A stretch of DNA of 64,000 nucleotides from an uncultured Brevibacillus sp. (lineage in GTDB: Bacteria > Bacillota > Bacilli > Brevibacillales > Brevibacillaceae), in assembly GCA_946402065.1 (NCBI GenBank), contig CAMIVR010000002.1:1-64000 (forward strand), given 5' to 3'. Numbering within the stretch: the first letter of the stretch is position 1; the number at the start of each line of letters is the position of its first letter. Shown one piece after another: positions 63,170 to 64,000 of the stretch. The notes under the pieces were generated by a model that was given only the letters and a program-made list of their open reading frames with translations, was not told where the DNA came from and ran no database searches. A program made the position numbers and the translations under genes.

Positions 63170-64000
63170 TGTACAACCCCCTCATTACATCCTCTGTAAA
63201 TCGTGCTAGATTACCAATTACTTGATCAGGAGTGTAGGTTATACGTTTCATGCGATACTTGAAACTGCCATCTTCCACTTCTTTGCGTATCGACTCAAAT
63301 TCGTCCAGGTCAATTGGGCGATAGCGAAAGATGTCGCCTTGACGCGGAAATACCATTGATTCTGTAAAATCGGCCAATCGCTGCGTTTTATCAAAGACAG
63401 GCGCTGGCGCCATACCGAGCATCTGGTATCCCCCTGCTCCTTGCACAGGATATATGCAAGCAAAAGCTCCACCGAATCCAAACGTTCGTTCAAGGGTAAA
63501 CGTTCGGGGCCGCAAGTATTTCGGAGTCTGGATTTGCTGATCGCGGGGAACGAGTTGGAAACTCGTCCCCAAACCTGGAACAAATCCAAGCATTGTAATC
63601 AAGTACGGGGCTCTGGTCAAAGCCTCAATAAAATCGGCATGGTTGGTGAATCCATTGACTTGGGCAGAGTACTCAAAATCGCCAATCTCTTTTTCCTGAT
63701 GTCGGTCTCGGAACCTCATCGCTACTTCATGTGTCCACGGATCATTAAACAAAATAGGGACGTCGACTACTCTTGAAACGATTTCAATTTCACTCAAATC
63801 TTTTGTATGTTGTTCAATTCCCTTCAGTTCCTCAATCAGTGTGTCTGGATGCAAGATCATCGGGTCAAGTTGAATGAGACAAGAACCATTCCCCGGACAG
63901 ATATCGATGACGCCCTCGATGTCTCTTTCCCTCAATTTGTTTGCAATCGCTAACGAACGAAAGTTTGCATCGAGCCTCATTTCTTCGGAAAGCTCGACGA
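63162..64000 (-). CDS. pxpB: PxpB-like 5-oxoprolinase/carboxyltransferase subunit (KipI family), N-terminus off window
   Basis: The frame is open to base 64000 and continues with VELSEE before the ATG at 63980, a typical KipI beginning, so the true start lies outside the window. At least 278 residues are encoded, longer than the usual 220-240. The core MLGFVPGLGTSFQL differs from the standard MLGF-x-PGFPYLGG, and the GGQTG-type loop is changed to GGAFACIYPV. Family membership is clear, but the divergent active-site loops suggest another substrate than 5-oxoproline. Confidence 0.85.
   Translation of the reverse strand, partial: VELSEEMRLDANFRSLAIANKLRERDIEGVIDICPGNGSCLIQLDPMILHPDTLIEELKGIEQHTKDLSEIEIVSRVVDVPILFNDPWTHEVAMRFRDRHQEKEIGDFEYSAQVNGFTNHADFIEALTRAPYLITMLGFVPGLGTSFQLVPRDQQIQTPKYLRPRTFTLERTFGFGGAFACIYPVQGAGGYQMLGMAPAPVFDKTQRLADFTESMVFPRQGDIFRYRPIDLDEFESIRKEVEDGSFKYRMKRITYTPDQVIGNLARFTEDVMRGLYND

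Overview
This window looks like a chromosome segment of a motile, low-to-mid-GC, Gram-positive, spore-former-type bacterium. Brevibacillus or a close Paenibacillaceae relative is the best guess. The basis is gene order: sucC-sucD-dprA-topA-trmFO-xerC-hslV-hslU-codY, then flgB to sigD, then rpsB-tsf-pyrH-frr-uppS-cdsA-dxr-rseP follows the well-known Bacillus subtilis order almost gene for gene. The proteins (CodY, CheC, CheD, FliY, FlhF/FlhG, a B. subtilis-type short FlgE) are also typical of Bacilli. The species call is inference. Every gene I can support lies on the minus strand, so transcription runs from position 64000 towards 1, and the regions below are listed in that direction.

64000-52255: a catabolic-looking operon cut by the window edge. 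It holds PxpB-, PxpC- and PxpA-like proteins, a small biotin carrier protein, a biotin carboxylase, an aldehyde dehydrogenase, a complete ribose-type ABC importer (ATPase, two permeases, lipoprotein binding protein) and a tartrate/malate-type dehydrogenase. The set suggests uptake, ATP/biotin-dependent activation and oxidation of one small substrate, but the substrate cannot be read from sequence. 52254-48637: an MFS exporter with a structured leader that can hide its ribosome binding site, a protein with an AlbA_2/Schlafen-type domain behind an unrecognised N-terminal region, and an unrecognised lipoprotein. This stretch replaces the genes that lie upstream of sucC in B. subtilis.

48438-37875: housekeeping block of succinyl-CoA synthetase (sucCD), then from its own promoter dprA, then topA-trmFO-xerC-hslV-hslU-codY, closed by a strong terminator. 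37874-37356 is the only gene-free stretch above 300 bases and carries the likely start of the flagellar operon.

37355-6775: the fla/che operon, about 30.6 kb. It encodes rod, MS ring, switch, export apparatus, hook, chemotaxis proteins and sigma-D, plus accessory genes (MotE/YlxF-like, FapA-like, SwrB-like, MltG-like, two unknown small proteins). The hook-cap gene flgD is absent from its usual place between fliK and flgE. The operon ends in a terminator at the last stop codon.

6750-1: a fresh promoter and a structured leader drive rpsB and tsf, each followed by a hairpin terminator, then pyrH-frr-uppS-cdsA-dxr-rseP (translation, undecaprenyl, phospholipid and isoprenoid synthesis, and a site-2 protease cut by the window edge). 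I see no tRNA, rRNA, CRISPR array, insertion sequence or convincing pseudogene. Many start codons are TTG or GTG and were chosen by their Shine-Dalgarno sequence.
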